Shown here piece after piece: positions 1 to 10,260 of a DNA stretch of 64,000 nucleotides (within the stretch, counting starts at the first letter, position 1; each line of letters starts with the position of its first letter). Below the pieces are notes generated by a model. The model was not told the origin of the DNA and did not search any database. It worked only from the letters and a program-made list of their open reading frames with translations. Position numbers and translations under genes: made by a program. This stretch comes from Numida meleagris (taxonomy: Eukaryota; Chordata; Aves; Galliformes; Numididae). The DNA lies in the NCBI RefSeq assembly GCF_002078875.1, contig NC_034410.1:99388871-99452870 (forward strand). The letters run 5' to 3'.

Positions 1-1731
1 TATAATTTGTGTGTGCTACTACTATTACTATTAATATTTGCTATTTTTATGCTGTTAGTAGCGGTAGCATCAAAATGATATTCATTATGATAAATAGAAA
101 TATATCTCATATTGCATATCTGAAACAGAATTCTCTAAAATGCCAGCACTTAGAAAAAAAAAGTCAGACCTGAATTCCTAGAAGCCCAAAAGGCACAGAG
201 TGTTATACTCTATCATCTCAGAGCAGGGAAGGCACACCCTGTGGCACTCACCACAGTGAACACCTTCTACTCCACTTAATACACCCCTGAAAATCCATAC
301 CCAAACCAAAATCTGCCTGCAGTAGGCAAATGCAACAGAAATCATTTCTGTCTGAATGAGCCTTCCAATTCCTAGTAGAAAAAAAAAAATCTATCAGGTC
401 ATGCAATGTTGTAAATAAAAGCCTACAACTTGGCAACATGCTGGTGGCAAGCACTAAAAAATTAGGAATGCATGTATAATCTCTGTTCTCCTTAAATCTA
501 TGTACTCCGTATGAATCTGAAAATATATGCTGTATTGTTTTCTAAAGTTGCTGCTTTTGTGGTATAGCCTTTCAATCAAAATCAATATTGACGTGAAAAA
601 CACAAGTAGTTGGAAATATCCGAAGGCAACTGGCCATTGGGTTTGTTGCTCCTGAGGTGAGGGAGAAGACTTAAGCACAGAGTAACATTTGAGCTGTATA
701 AAAAAACCTGCAGGGCCTAATAATAATTTAGTTTTGCACTTATGCAATTCATGTATGCCCAGTGCACATGCAAAACTTCCAGAGCTAGGCCACACTGAAG
801 GGACTCAGGACAGAAGAGGATGTCTGGCTGTGCTGCTCTAGGGAAGCTGATGGCCCCAGTCTGTTCTTCTGAGAATACTCTGAGGTTGGATGATCTTTGT
901 GAGTCCCTTCCAACTTGGAATATTCTATGATTCTGTGATTAAGTGGGCTGAGTTTCCACATGCCGAGCAGCACTGCTCATGTGACGCAGCCTTGCTGCAT
1001 TGAGTTCATTGAGTGATCACCTTGCACATACAGGACAAGCCTACATGTTGAGGTCCATGAGTTTTAAAGTGAAGATAAGCTGCATCTGCTTGAAAGCCCT
1101 TGGTCTGATGTGGTGCTGCTGATATACTTGATAGGCACCCAGATGTCCAGCTTCTTTGTGGTCCAGGGACAGCGGTGGGTCAGCACATGTCTCTCTTCCC
1201 AAAAACATGCCTGAGAAAATGGGATTACTCTAAGCTTTTCACTGTACAGACATTGCTCTTATAAAAAAAAAAAAAAGACAAAATTGGCCTGAAGTGCTTG
1301 ACAGGTAATTTTACCTGAAATGGTGTGTTTTTGTAGCTCTGAGATTCTGAGTGCGGAAAAAGTGCTCATGCACTGGTCTGTCACTATCTGCACACTGTAC
1401 ACTTGCACAGGCATTGGTTGTTCTCCAAGTGTAAATATCACAGGGAACCCTTCCTCATGAAAGTGGAGAGGCTGGCAATTAAATTTAGTGTGGTCACATT
1501 GCCACCCTTGAACCCACTGGTGGTGCCTGGGACCCGTGGGGGCACAGTGTCTCAGTGCTGCCCCATCCCCTTGCCAGAGGTCTCTGTTGTTTCTCTCTTC
1601 ATGTCTCCCTGGTGGTTTGGATCTGCTGAAACTGCTTTGCTAGCAAGATTCGTAATCATTTGCACAAATGCTTTACATTAAGAGGTACTAAAGCCAAACT
1701 GTTGGTTTTTTTTCCTTCTTCTGTTGTACAG
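1..1731 (+). other. DLGAP1: DLGAP1 intron (partial, 3' portion)
   Basis: This stretch lies upstream of a well-supported DLGAP1 internal exon and ends in a polypyrimidine run followed by CAG at 1729-1731, a normal splice acceptor. I found no DLGAP1 coding homology in it; the exon coding for the preceding part of the GKAP domain must lie left of the window. It contains a short CR1 tail near 884-940 and a poly(A) run near 1262-1275. The other short open frames here do not resemble any protein I know. Confidence 0.75.
884..940 (+). mobile_element. CR1 LINE, 3' tail fragment
   Basis: The sequence reads through the conserved CR1 3' end: GGTTGGATGATCTTTG, then a CCCTTCCAAC block, then ATTCTATGATTCTGTGATT. 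Only the last ~60 bases are clear. The left limit is uncertain because CR1 copies are usually 5'-truncated and the preceding sequence is diverged. Confidence 0.8.
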
Positions 1732-1884
1732 AATCCTAATGCACATCCACGGCCGACCTCCCAGGATTTAGCAGGGTTTTGGGATATGCTGCAGTTATCC
1801 ATAGAAAATATTAGTATGAAATTTGATGAACTTCATCAGTTAAAGGCCAATAATTGGAAACAGATGGATCCTCATGACAAGAAG
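1732..1884 (+). CDS. DLGAP1: DLGAP1 penultimate coding exon (GKAP domain)
   Basis: This 153-base exon encodes 51 residues starting NPNAHPRPTSQDLAGF and ending in KQMDPHDKK. I recognise it as part of the conserved C-terminal GKAP homology domain of DLGAP1 (SAPAP1/GKAP), a postsynaptic-density scaffold that binds the PSD-95 guanylate-kinase domain and links it to SHANK. The exon is bounded by an acceptor (ttgtacag, ending at 1731) and a donor (AAG|gtagaa, from 1885), and both junctions fall between codons. Reading on into the intron reaches a stop after about 21 further codons, which supports the donor. From memory of the human protein the match is close, with conservative changes such as Met for Leu in ENISMKF. 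DLGAP2-4 share this domain, but the following exon fits DLGAP1 best. Confidence 0.95.
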
Positions 1885-2378
1885 GTAGAACACTGTAGAT
1901 TTTGTATGCTTCATTTAAAACCCTGCACAAACACTGGACAAATTAAATAGGCCTCTGTGTTACAGCGTTGACGTTAAAAATGTGAAATGAAGCTCATATC
2001 AAATTAATTTCATTGTAATAACAATGTTTACATAATAATCATCTGGGATATTATCTGTAATATGTTTCAGGCATATTTTTAAACCAAATCTGTCTTTGTG
2101 AATCGGATAATGGGAATGTAGTACTTTGTTAAGTTTTACATTTAATCATATTAGACGATCAATCGTTGGAAGCAACTGCCTTATATATTGATTCTTAAAA
2201 TTAAATAAATAACATTTACGGTTCACATTATTGCATATAGCAAGAGTTCTAGGTTGTGTTACTGAAAAAAAAAAAAGAGGGAAGCACTGTAACCATCGCT
2301 GACTTGATAACCATATTACAAACAGAGCGATATCAAAAATATGCCTTCCAAAATGTCACATGAAAGAACTCCTACATC

Positions 2379-2458
2379 TTTTTTTGTTGTTGTTGTTCAT
2401 TTGTTATTTCTTTTTTGTTGTTGTTTTTTTGTTTTGTTTTGTTGTGTTTTTTTTTTAA
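2379..2458 (+). repeat. T-rich low-complexity repeat with GTT units
   Basis: About 80 bases made almost only of T and G, including several GTTGTTGTT runs and long T runs. It lies in the last DLGAP1 intron and is probably a decayed poly(T) or microsatellite tract. Confidence 0.8.
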
Positions 2459-2605
2459 TGGGGTGATTTCATAAATGGGTCCACTTTGCTGGTAGTGCTG
2501 TTTACCCAAGAGAGCGTAAAAATCATCTCAAGTGTTGGGCTTCTTAAAAAATGTAGTAGTCTTCTGTCACCATGAAAAACTACATCTCCAAGTGTGAGTC
2601 ACATT

Positions 2606-2881
2606 TCACTTTTCACTCTCATTCGGCTCCATTGCCTTATTTTTCTCCTCACTATCCACATCAAGACAAACAGCACTGGGGTAAGCCAAAGTACGTGAAT
2701 ATTTCAGCCAATACTTAAAAGGCAGACCCATTCCTAGAGGAACCATGGGTCGCATGCCCTGTCGTGCTCTTACAGGTATGTAATTTGATGACTGAATCTC
2801 CATTAGACTGACTGTGACTGGTCTGATACCAATGAGTAGAGCAAGCAGGTAGGGACACCAGAAGGAGGGGGACATGACCAA
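2606..2881 (-). other. Unrecognised 91-codon antisense open frame in DLGAP1 intron
   Basis: A minus-strand frame opens with ATG at 2881 and stops with TGA at 2606; it also stays open about 18 codons upstream of the ATG. The product begins MVMSPSFWCPYLLALLIGIR, giving one short hydrophobic segment near residues 5-18. A middle part with several Pro/Gly/Arg residues follows (around RARQGMRPMVPLGMGLPF), then an acidic, charged tail ending NESEK. Third codon positions are mixed and the composition looks more protein-like than most chance frames here. I do not recognise a family. It could be a retrocopy fragment, a small gene antisense to DLGAP1, or chance. No polyadenylation signal was confirmed downstream. 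Confidence 0.25.
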
Positions 2882-4648
2882 CAGGTACTGTGGCTCTGCC
2901 AGGTGTCCAGGCTCCCCATACTCATTGTCAGCTCATTTCTTATGGCCAAAGTGGCATTTTCTTTTGGGCAAATAATAACAATATTGAATCCTATTAATCT
3001 CGCAGCAGGAAGTTTGCAAAGGCAACGCTGGTAGCACTCTCCCTCCTCCGGTGAAGACTAAATACTCATTCATTCCTGACTTAGGAGTGCCATGCTCACA
3101 CCATTTGTGCACACCTAGTGTTTTGTAAGGGGATGTGTGGGAATATGTTTTCCTAGGCCAGGTTGCTGAAGGCAAGTCATTTTCTTCTTTTTTTTTTCTT
3201 TTCAGTATCTGTCAGAAAAGGAAGTTAAAAATGTCAAACATGCATGCACAGAAATGCCGATGTATGGTCTTTCATTAGTTTATCTAGTCAAGCGGGTAGG
3301 CCAAGTGTTTTCAATTGCACAGTAAGAAATGAGAGCTTTCCTTACAAAAGTGTGCTTTTTGTTTGCTTCTGAAAAATATTTCAATGAGTTTCTAACAAAA
3401 ACAATATAACGGGTTAAAGGAAGTTGTGTTGAATAAATGGACCTATGGTAAGCAGGTAGAAATTTTGCTTTTTAAATAATTACATTGACTGTGTCCCTGG
3501 CTCAATTAGCATTTGTCTATGATTTTTAATGAAATAAATCATCTCCTTTCTTAAATAGTTTAAAAAAAAAAAGAAGAAAGAACTTTCTGTGGAATTGATA
3601 TTTGCAGTTGCCTTTGGCCTTTGCCACTGGGCCCTTTTAAAGCAGCAAAGATTAATCCTTGGATGGAGTGAAAGAGAAAAGTATGAATAAGTGTAACTAA
3701 GCACCTTTATCTTTCAAGCCGTGGACGCTGTTGTGATCAGCATAAGAGAAAACGCAAAGGCAGAATGGGACCTTTGTAGTGTGATAAAATCCCTCCGCTC
3801 AGAGGCCGTGTTCACAGTTGGAAGGGGATGTAACTTAAAAGACAATCTAATTAACTTGACAAAGTCTTTGTGGCTGCCTGAAATTCAGACCTGAATACAC
3901 TTTTCTTTTCCAGGAGAGATCCCGCTCTGATTTTTTTTTTTGTATGCACGCACCAGGCTGTACATAATAGTCCTCCTTGTCACTTGCGTAGCTGGAGCTA
4001 GCCGCCAATGTGATGATTAATGCATGTTCTCTTCATGGTGTTTAATTTTTTCTTACCAGTTTTTCAAGCTAGCGCTGACTGTAGGGTGGCATGTCTGTTT
4101 AGCAGGAGGCTGGGGTTTATGCCTTTGCACAGTCAGACTCAAAGAGGGGGATCTGGGGGCAAGTTACCAAGCTATCTGACATATATACCTATGTGTTCAT
4201 GTTTTGGATGGTTGTTGTTCCGATGCACCAGCCACAGGCAGCTAGTGATTGGGATGCCAAGCCCAGCGCATCTCAGCGCTGCCACAGGCCCACCTCGCGC
4301 CACACGTGTGCTGTTTTTAAGGGCCGAGGTGACGCACACGTCCCGGCCCCGTCCGAGGACGGCCCTCAGCCGAGGTTGTTACCAGCCACAGGAGCCGGGC
4401 TGCCGGGGCCACACTGCCAAGAGCGGGATTTATTCCTCAGTCGCGTGAAGCGGTGCCAGTGGTACGAGGCCGCGCCTGAGATGCTCTCCTCTCTAGCTCA
4501 GTTTCTAGCCAGTTGACTGAAGACTAAAGGGCAGATAGGAGCTAACAGATCATAGGTAAAATGTGTGTTCTAACTACTGACGCGTCCTAGTTTTTCCCGC
4601 CTTTCCCTGAGAAGCTCTATAATGCCATTAACCTTCTGCTTTGATCAG

Positions 4649-4858
4649 GAGAGAAGGGTCCCTCCTCCAGTGCCAAAGAAGCCATCGAAAGGTCAGGTGC
4701 CGCTCATCCGGGAACGCTCTCTGGAGAGCTCGCAGCGTCAGGAGGCCCGCAAGCGGCTGATGGCTGCCAAGCGCGCGGCGTCCGTCCGGCAGAACTCAGC
4801 CACCGAAAGCGCCGAGAGCATTGAGATATACATCCCCGAAGCCCAGACCAGGCTATGA
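4649..4858 (+). CDS. DLGAP1: DLGAP1 last coding exon with C-terminal PDZ ligand
   Basis: The exon starts after a ttgatcag acceptor with GAGAGAAGG and encodes 69 residues plus the stop codon at 4856-4858. It begins with a proline-rich stretch (ERRVPPPVPKKP), continues through a basic, Arg/Lys- and Ser-rich segment (RERSLESSQRQEARKRLMAA), and ends in IYIPEAQTRL. The terminal QTRL is the PDZ ligand by which DLGAP proteins bind the SHANK PDZ domain at excitatory synapses. The sequence is nearly identical to the mammalian DLGAP1 C-terminus as I remember it, which separates it from the other DLGAP paralogues. The reading phase is continuous with the exon at 1732-1884. The exon is richer in G+C and CpG than its surroundings. 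Confidence 0.97.
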   Translation, partial: ERRVPPPVPKKPSKGQVPLIRERSLESSQRQEARKRLMAAKRAASVRQNSATESAESIEIYIPEAQTRL

Positions 4859-5183
4859 AGGGATCCGACCAGGAGGACTCTCTCTGGCAAGACAAGTCTC
4901 CTGTACAATCTGCCCCTCTAGGCTCCTGCTCCAGGTCACCGCCACCAAGTACTTGTACCTCCTCCTCCCTCTGCTCCCTCCCTCTCCCCGCTCTCTGTAC
5001 ACAGTCCCGGTGACCCCGATGAATCCCACCACCGTGCCGTAGTTGTCGGTCCTCCGAGAGATGTCCTCTAACCACCCTTGCTTCCTGAAGGTTTGCCCAT
5101 GTCACCATGATGCTTTGTCACATGTACTGATGCTGCCACCTCGCCTCATGTAAACGAGTACGATCCTTTTTCTGTTTGAAGTG

Positions 5184-5189
5184 AATAAA
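5184..5189 (+). terminator. DLGAP1: Polyadenylation signal, proximal (DLGAP1)
   Basis: AATAAA lies about 325 bases after the stop codon, in the context GTGAATAAACGC. It is the first canonical signal downstream of the coding region and would give the shortest 3' UTR. Confidence 0.4.
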
Positions 5190-6179
5190 CGCGGCGCTCG
5201 AATCCCCATGCACACGCGCACCTGTACAGTAGGCTCCATTTAACCCACCCACGACCTTTAGTCGATCTAAAGCTAGCCTGTTACCTAGTGTACAGCAATA
5301 TCCAACCGCAGGGGATTTTGGAAATTTCAGTCACGCAGGGTGATCCTTTTGGACTCTGCTGTCTTCCTCATAAAAGATGAAAGGAGCTATGACTCGGATT
5401 CCCCTTTTTTTATTACTGTTTTTTTGTTTGTTTTTTTTTAAAGCAGATGGCGCACTTTATTCTAAACCTCCGAATCACACCTTCTCACCTGATTTTAAGG
5501 AGTCACCAAGGGGGGAGAGGTCGGGGTGGGAGCGGGGAGGAGGGTAGAAACACAGACCTGGGGGTGAGAAATGGAAGCGTATCCCACAGGTGGGATGGTA
5601 AGGGATAGAAAGATCCCAAGGAAAGATGCCTGCACACTCACAGCTGCACAAACTGCCTCATTTTTATTTCATCAATCACTACTTAAACATTTCAATCAGC
5701 AGAAGATTGTAAATTCGATCTTCCAGGGAAATAATCTATTTTGAAAGGCAATAAAAGAGTGAAAAGGAAGGAAATAAGAAGCAAGGACAGTTGAAGATAA
5801 TATAAAAGAAGGATTTTCTTGTCCAAGTATTAAGAATTTTTAAAATTGTACTGTATTGTCAATTCCTCTTGTATTGTATTGTATGGATTATATTGGTTAA
5901 AAAAAAAAAAAAGAAAAAACAAAAAAATAAGCTTGGTTTCATTGATGTCTTACTCTTGGTGGGACGATCCGATCTCACACATACACACAGCCACACACCG
6001 ACACCTGTCAGCCAGTTGTACACAGAGCCCGCTGTGCTCTTCCAGGCGAGGCGCTGCATTATCCACAGCCGGTTGTATGCTTCCATGCGGACCGCTCCTC
6101 ACCAGGCGGTCCATATCTAGGAGTAAGGTTCTAAAACAGTCTCCTCCTGATAGTATAAAGTACCCACCCGAACAAGAAC

Positions 6180-6185
6180 AATAAA
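6180..6185 (+). terminator. DLGAP1: Polyadenylation signal, internal (DLGAP1)
   Basis: AATAAA is followed within about 10 bases by GTGTTTTT, a plausible GU/U-rich downstream element. It is a candidate 3' end for an intermediate-length DLGAP1 transcript. Confidence 0.35.
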
Positions 6186-6375
6186 GTGTTTTTCACAAGT
6201 TATGGGATCAGTATGAACTTAATTTCGTTCCACGACAAGCTTGCCTCCCCCCGCTTCTGCCATTGTTTCGCAGTCACAAAAAATATGCATTCCAAGTAGC
6301 TCGTTAAAACCGGGGGTAAATCATAGACAATAGGGCTGGAGAGGAGCGGGCTGCTCAGCCTGGCCTCCCTCAGCC

Positions 6376-6397
6376 CAGGAGGAGGCTGCTCCTCCTG
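6376..6397 (+). repeat. Perfect GC-rich inverted repeat in DLGAP1 3' UTR
   Basis: The arms CAGGAGGAG and CTCCTCCTG are perfectly complementary and are separated by four bases (GCTG). In RNA this would form a stable 9-bp hairpin. It lies in a GC-rich block inside an otherwise AU-rich probable 3' UTR. Confidence 0.6.
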
Positions 6398-7905
6398 AAT
6401 ATTGGCAGGTCAGGCACTGGGCACACCGCCCCAGGAAGGCCTTGTGCCAACAGCAGGAAAGCTGGGCCTGCTGCCCACAGTGCATTGGGCACACGTGTGG
6501 GTGGGTGGCTGGGTGCGACGCGTGCCTCCCTGGCTTCTACTGGGGACAGCGGGTTTGGCCAGTGCAACTGTGCCCAGGGCCCCGGGGACAAAGTTCTCCT
6601 GACCCTGCTCCTGTCCCCGCACTCTCTTTGCCTCCACGAAGGCAACAATAAAGGAAGGTGGTGGCCCTCTGCTCCCTCTGGGGACAGGCCTAGGCACAGC
6701 TGCCCCCATGGTGCGACACGGTGTGCACGGTGGCCCCAGACCAGTGCGGGCTCCCTGCGCCCGTCGCTGTAAAAGCTGGGCCGGCCCGACCAGGCCTCAC
6801 CGTAGGGCTGGCATCATTCTGCCACTTGCGCTTCAGAGCACTGAAAATTGTCATTGACGAGCAAAGCTCTTGCTAAAAGTATTCATCGAGGTCATGCCAG
6901 ACAGCTTCTTTTCCTACGACATCATAGCCAGGTGCTAATTTAATTTTACTGAAGAAAATAAGAGAGGTAATAGGTTCTGGCACCAGGTATTTTCACAAGA
7001 GCATACTAAAACCACTAGAGAATTTGCTACCTCTCAAAGCCATTGATATCTGAGCTATGTCTTTATAAACAGGGCACAACTACTTACTGCTGTGGTTTAC
7101 AAGATAAGGGCTAATAATTTAATATATAAAAGACTTTTAACTAGAGTAATCGGAAATCCAGTGTAACCCTAGAGTGCTTTGTGTTATAGGAGCTTGGAAA
7201 GGCTTGACCCTCTCAGCATCCGAATACCCGTGTGTTTGCTAGTTTTGAAACACTCCATCTGACTTTTAGCAGCAATGAAACATCACCGTGTTTGCAGTAC
7301 GTAATAGTGCCAACTGCCACTTTTGGCATATAGTCATGTTAAGTATTAATTCTTTGGAACTCATTTGTACTGAGGTATACAAAGCTGTATCCAGGTGAGA
7401 GTCTGCGTTCACAGCTGTGTTTCAGATTATTTAGTTTCGTGGATGTTTTATGAAAGATGAGTTAAGATTTTGGTTGACAAGTGGCTACAGAAATTTCTAT
7501 CTAGCAAGTGCCCCCCTTAAAAAGCAGAAAAGGGAAGACTGTCTAGTCTTGTACATTACGAATTATTGTATTTGTATATCACAGAATATTTTCATATATA
7601 TTTAAATGAATCTATTAGGTGAATGCCTGTTAGCACATTTGGCTCCAGGGAGAGAATTACAATGTTTGCTTAGTTTTTTATCAAAATTTTAAAAGTACAG
7701 CCAAGACCAGTAGATACAAAAGATAATACTTCTGCCCCCAGAATGCCACTAGTTAACCGCTTGACTCATTTACTGACACGAATACACAAAGAGTGTATTT
7801 GCTGTATCATCTGTTTCAGTATAATTTGTAACTACTTGTTTTAGTCTAACCTGCCCAGTGTATATTCAAAATTCCTATATTCTGTTTCATTTTGGTACTA
7901 AAGTA

Positions 7906-7978
7906 TTTCTTTTTTCTTTTTTTTCCTTTTTTTTTCCTTTTTCTTTTTTTTTCTTTTTTTTTTCTTTTTCTTTTTTTT
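7906..7978 (+). repeat. 73-base uninterrupted pyrimidine tract
   Basis: Every base is T or C, mostly T with single or double C. A 19-base purine-only tract (A8-G-A9-G type) follows at 8031-8049. Both lie in the inferred distal DLGAP1 3' UTR. Confidence 0.9.
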
Positions 7979-8545
7979 GGCTTGGGGGAAGTTTCAGGAA
8001 AGGTTGTTTTTGTCTCCTGCTTCAAAAGTTAAAAAAAAGAAAAAAAAAGTATTTATTATATTTTTAGCAGATGTTTCCATAAAAATTCTCATAATCTTTT
8101 TTGTAAAGAAAGATGAAGAAATGGATTAAAGATTTTTAATATTTGAAAAGGTAAATAGAAATAATTTATTTGTAATATATTTCAGTTTATTTATTCATGT
8201 TCCCTTAATGCTTTTATGTGCACTATCACTTTAATTTGAACAGAATCTTTGTGAAGTTTTTGGGGTTTTTGGTTTTGTGTCTTTTTTTTTTTTTAAGGAA
8301 AAAGGTCAAATGCTTATTTTAAGTAATTGGGATGTAAATCGCTGACCTACCTGCATTCCCAAATGTTATTTTAAAAATGTTTCTAATTTGAAACAAAAGG
8401 CAAAAAAATTGAAAGCCTTTAGACAGAGGAGAGTGGTTTTATGGCATAACGATTTGGGTTTCCATAGGATTATCTACCTAGATGGGTGTGTGGACAGGAA
8501 AATGTAAATAGATGAATGTTTCCCATAATGTAAAAAGAGCAAATT

Positions 8546-8551
8546 AATAAA
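8546..8551 (+). terminator. DLGAP1: Polyadenylation signal, distal (DLGAP1)
   Basis: AATAAA occurs in TTAATAAAACAATT near the end of the AU-rich stretch, with a G/T-containing segment (TGTGGGTTTTC) about 30 bases on. It is the best candidate for the distal end of DLGAP1 transcripts. Confidence 0.4.
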
Positions 8552-8570
8552 ACAATTAATGCACTGCTTG

Positions 8571-8989
8571 TAAGAGCTGTGGGTTTTCAATGCAAATTCA
8601 CTCTCCCAGAACTGCCAGAATGCTTTGCTTGATGTGGTCCAGGATAAAAACATGACCAGCAGCGTGTTTCTCTTAAGCAACCATTGCTTGAGACCAATCC
8701 CACAGAGCCTCCCACCTGCAGAACTCCTCCCTGGCACAAACCCCTCTGTGATACCTGGATCCCCAGGAGAACCCTGATGGGCTCTTCTATATGGGGCCAG
8801 ACCCCACAGAGGTGTCAGGGGTTGGGCTGGTGGCAGCCTTGAGCCATTTCATTTCAGCACACAAGATCCCATATTCTTCTTTCCAAGACAGCGCTGAGCA
8901 GGGCCCCGGCAGTGGTAGCTTGGCTTCCCTTCGCCAGGGCCCTGCCTGCAGGTGGGGTTTCTCCTGCTCTCAGGAATCACGACAGACAT
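8571..8989. other. Intergenic sequence, nothing recognised
   Basis: Sequence between the inferred DLGAP1 3' end and the first intergenic CR1. It holds only short open frames without protein resemblance. Confidence 0.5.
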
Positions 8990-9384
8990 CAAATCCTGAA
9001 CTGGGGTTGTTTAATCTGGAGAGGAGGAGGTTCAGGGGAGACCTTATCACTCTCTATGACAACCTGAAAGGAGTTTGTGGCAAGGTGGGAGTTGGCCTCT
9101 GCTCCCAGGTAACAGCGATGGGATGAGAGGGAATAGCTTCAAGTTGCACCAGGGGAGACTCAGTTTGGATATTAGGAGAAATTTCTTCTCAAAAAGAGTG
9201 GAGAGGCACTGACACAGGCTGCCCAGGGAAATGGTGGAGTCTGGAGGTGTTCAAGAAACATGTGGATGTGGCACTAAGGGACATGGTTGGTGGGCAATTT
9301 TGGTGGTAGGCGGATGGTTGGACGAGATGATCTTAGAGGTCTTTTCCAACCTTAATGATGCTATGATTCTATGACTGTATTCTA
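8990..9384 (+). mobile_element. CR1 LINE, 5'-truncated, degenerate ORF2 end plus 3' tail
   Basis: The plus-strand reading matches the C-terminal part of CR1 ORF2 ([19 protein letters not shown], then the [12 protein letters not shown] block). It is then broken by stops and followed by the CR1 tail (GGATGGTTGGACGAGATGATC, CTTTTCCAACC, CTATGATTCTATGA). The stops show an old, inactive copy. It belongs to the same tail type as the copies at 11491-12260 and 41525-42195. Confidence 0.9.
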
Positions 9385-10164
9385 TTTGCTGTATGATGTT
9401 ACTCCTATATCAGATTTAACACGTTTCACTCTGTAAGCCCAACAGTTATATGAATAGCACCCCAGGGTTGTACCATGTACCATTTGCCTACTATTACACT
9501 CTCAGAATCAGAAAGATTTATGATCAGGGAAACTTCTGCTTAAATTTTGACAGCCACCAAGACCTAACAGTGGGATTTCCCTTCATCTGCTGGAACTTAT
9601 GTCCTCCCCGGTCACTCATAATCGGACAAATCAGAGATGGCAAAAAAAAAAAAAAAAAAAAGCTTTAATATTTAAAAACCTTTCTGCAGTAGCTGGTATA
9701 TTTCTGCAGTGAGAACACATCAGAGTGTAAAACAGCCAATATGCTTCAAACTGTTCCCTCAGCAGAAGAATGCCAGAGTCTGAGTCGTGGCTCACAGCCC
9801 TGCCTTTCGTGCTGCTTAAGGTAAACTTTATCCTTATTTATATTCAGTGTTCCAGCTCAGTGTTCCCTCCAAATCATGAGCCTTCCTCAAGAGCATGGCC
9901 TGTTGTCAGTTTGCTTGCCAAAGTCTGTTCTCTCCTGCTTTGGGTATTTATTTTTGCAGTATGCAATAGGCAAACAATACATTTTAAATATCCCTTTGAA
10001 GCATGCTCACTCATCAAATCTGCTGGGAGTCTGTGCTGACCTGGAGCCAGTTCTTGTTGATTGCAATTTGTAGTACAAATGTTGGTCACTCATTGGCATT
10101 TGTCATTGTAGTCTTTGGTGTATACATCTGCTAGGGTTTGGGGTGGAAGTCAGTAGGGGTGGGT
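9385..10164. other. Intergenic sequence with a poly(A) run
   Basis: No gene is recognised. A run of about 19 A residues lies at 9642-9660. The preceding ~200 bases have no resemblance to a known retroposed transcript that I can name, so the run is only a weak hint of an old retrocopy tail. Confidence 0.5.
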
Positions 10165-10260
10165 CTCCCTCAGTCCTTTGGAAAAGTTCTCCTTCAGTCC
10201 ATCAGGGAAGTTATCATCCAGTCCACCCAGGACACTATCTTCTGGTCTGTTGGGGAGGTT
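10165..10260 (+). repeat. 24-bp tandem repeat, four units
   Basis: Four adjacent 24-base units start at 10165, 10189, 10213 and 10237. Each has the pattern CTCCTTCAGTCC(N)6GGAAGTT with substitutions but no length change. The length is a multiple of three, so open frames cross it on both strands with an 8-residue periodicity. I do not think it is coding. It is a diverged minisatellite in the DLGAP1-TGIF1 interval. Confidence 0.8.

Larger units (their letters stand above)
1885..4648 (+). other. DLGAP1: DLGAP1 last intron
   Basis: The intron is 2,764 bases, runs from gtagaa to a ttgatcag acceptor, and sits between codons. It contains a T/G-rich simple repeat (about 2379-2458), an unrecognised minus-strand open frame at 2606-2881 (listed separately) and a GC- and CpG-rich patch at about 4230-4460 just before the last exon. 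Confidence 0.85.
4859..8570 (+). other. DLGAP1: Probable DLGAP1 3' untranslated region
   Basis: This region follows the DLGAP1 stop codon and has no credible coding frame. It carries AATAAA signals at 5184-5189, 5750-5755, 6180-6185, 6647-6652 and 8546-8551, so several 3' ends are possible. Other landmarks are A- and T-rich tracts (about 5403-5440 and 5899-5930), a GC-rich block (about 6320-6790) and a long AU-rich part from 6830. The right limit is inferred from the last AATAAA and from the start of CR1-bearing, clearly intergenic sequence soon after. Transcript data would be needed to say which signal is used. Confidence 0.55.

Noticed and set aside
4020..4516. 142- and 107-codon frames just before the last DLGAP1 exon
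   Set aside because: They lie in the intron, overlap each other in different frames, have no recognisable motifs, and reflect a GC-rich patch.
6370..6772. Several overlapping frames on both strands in the DLGAP1 3' UTR
   Set aside because: They come from a GC-rich, stop-poor block. No frame is better than the others and none resembles a protein.
7858..8067. 69-codon frame full of Phe and Ser
   Set aside because: It is a translation of the pyrimidine tract at 7906-7978.
9450..9668. Possible retrocopy ending in a poly(A) run
   Set aside because: The sequence before the A run matches no transcript I recognise, and no target duplication could be seen, so I kept it only as a note.
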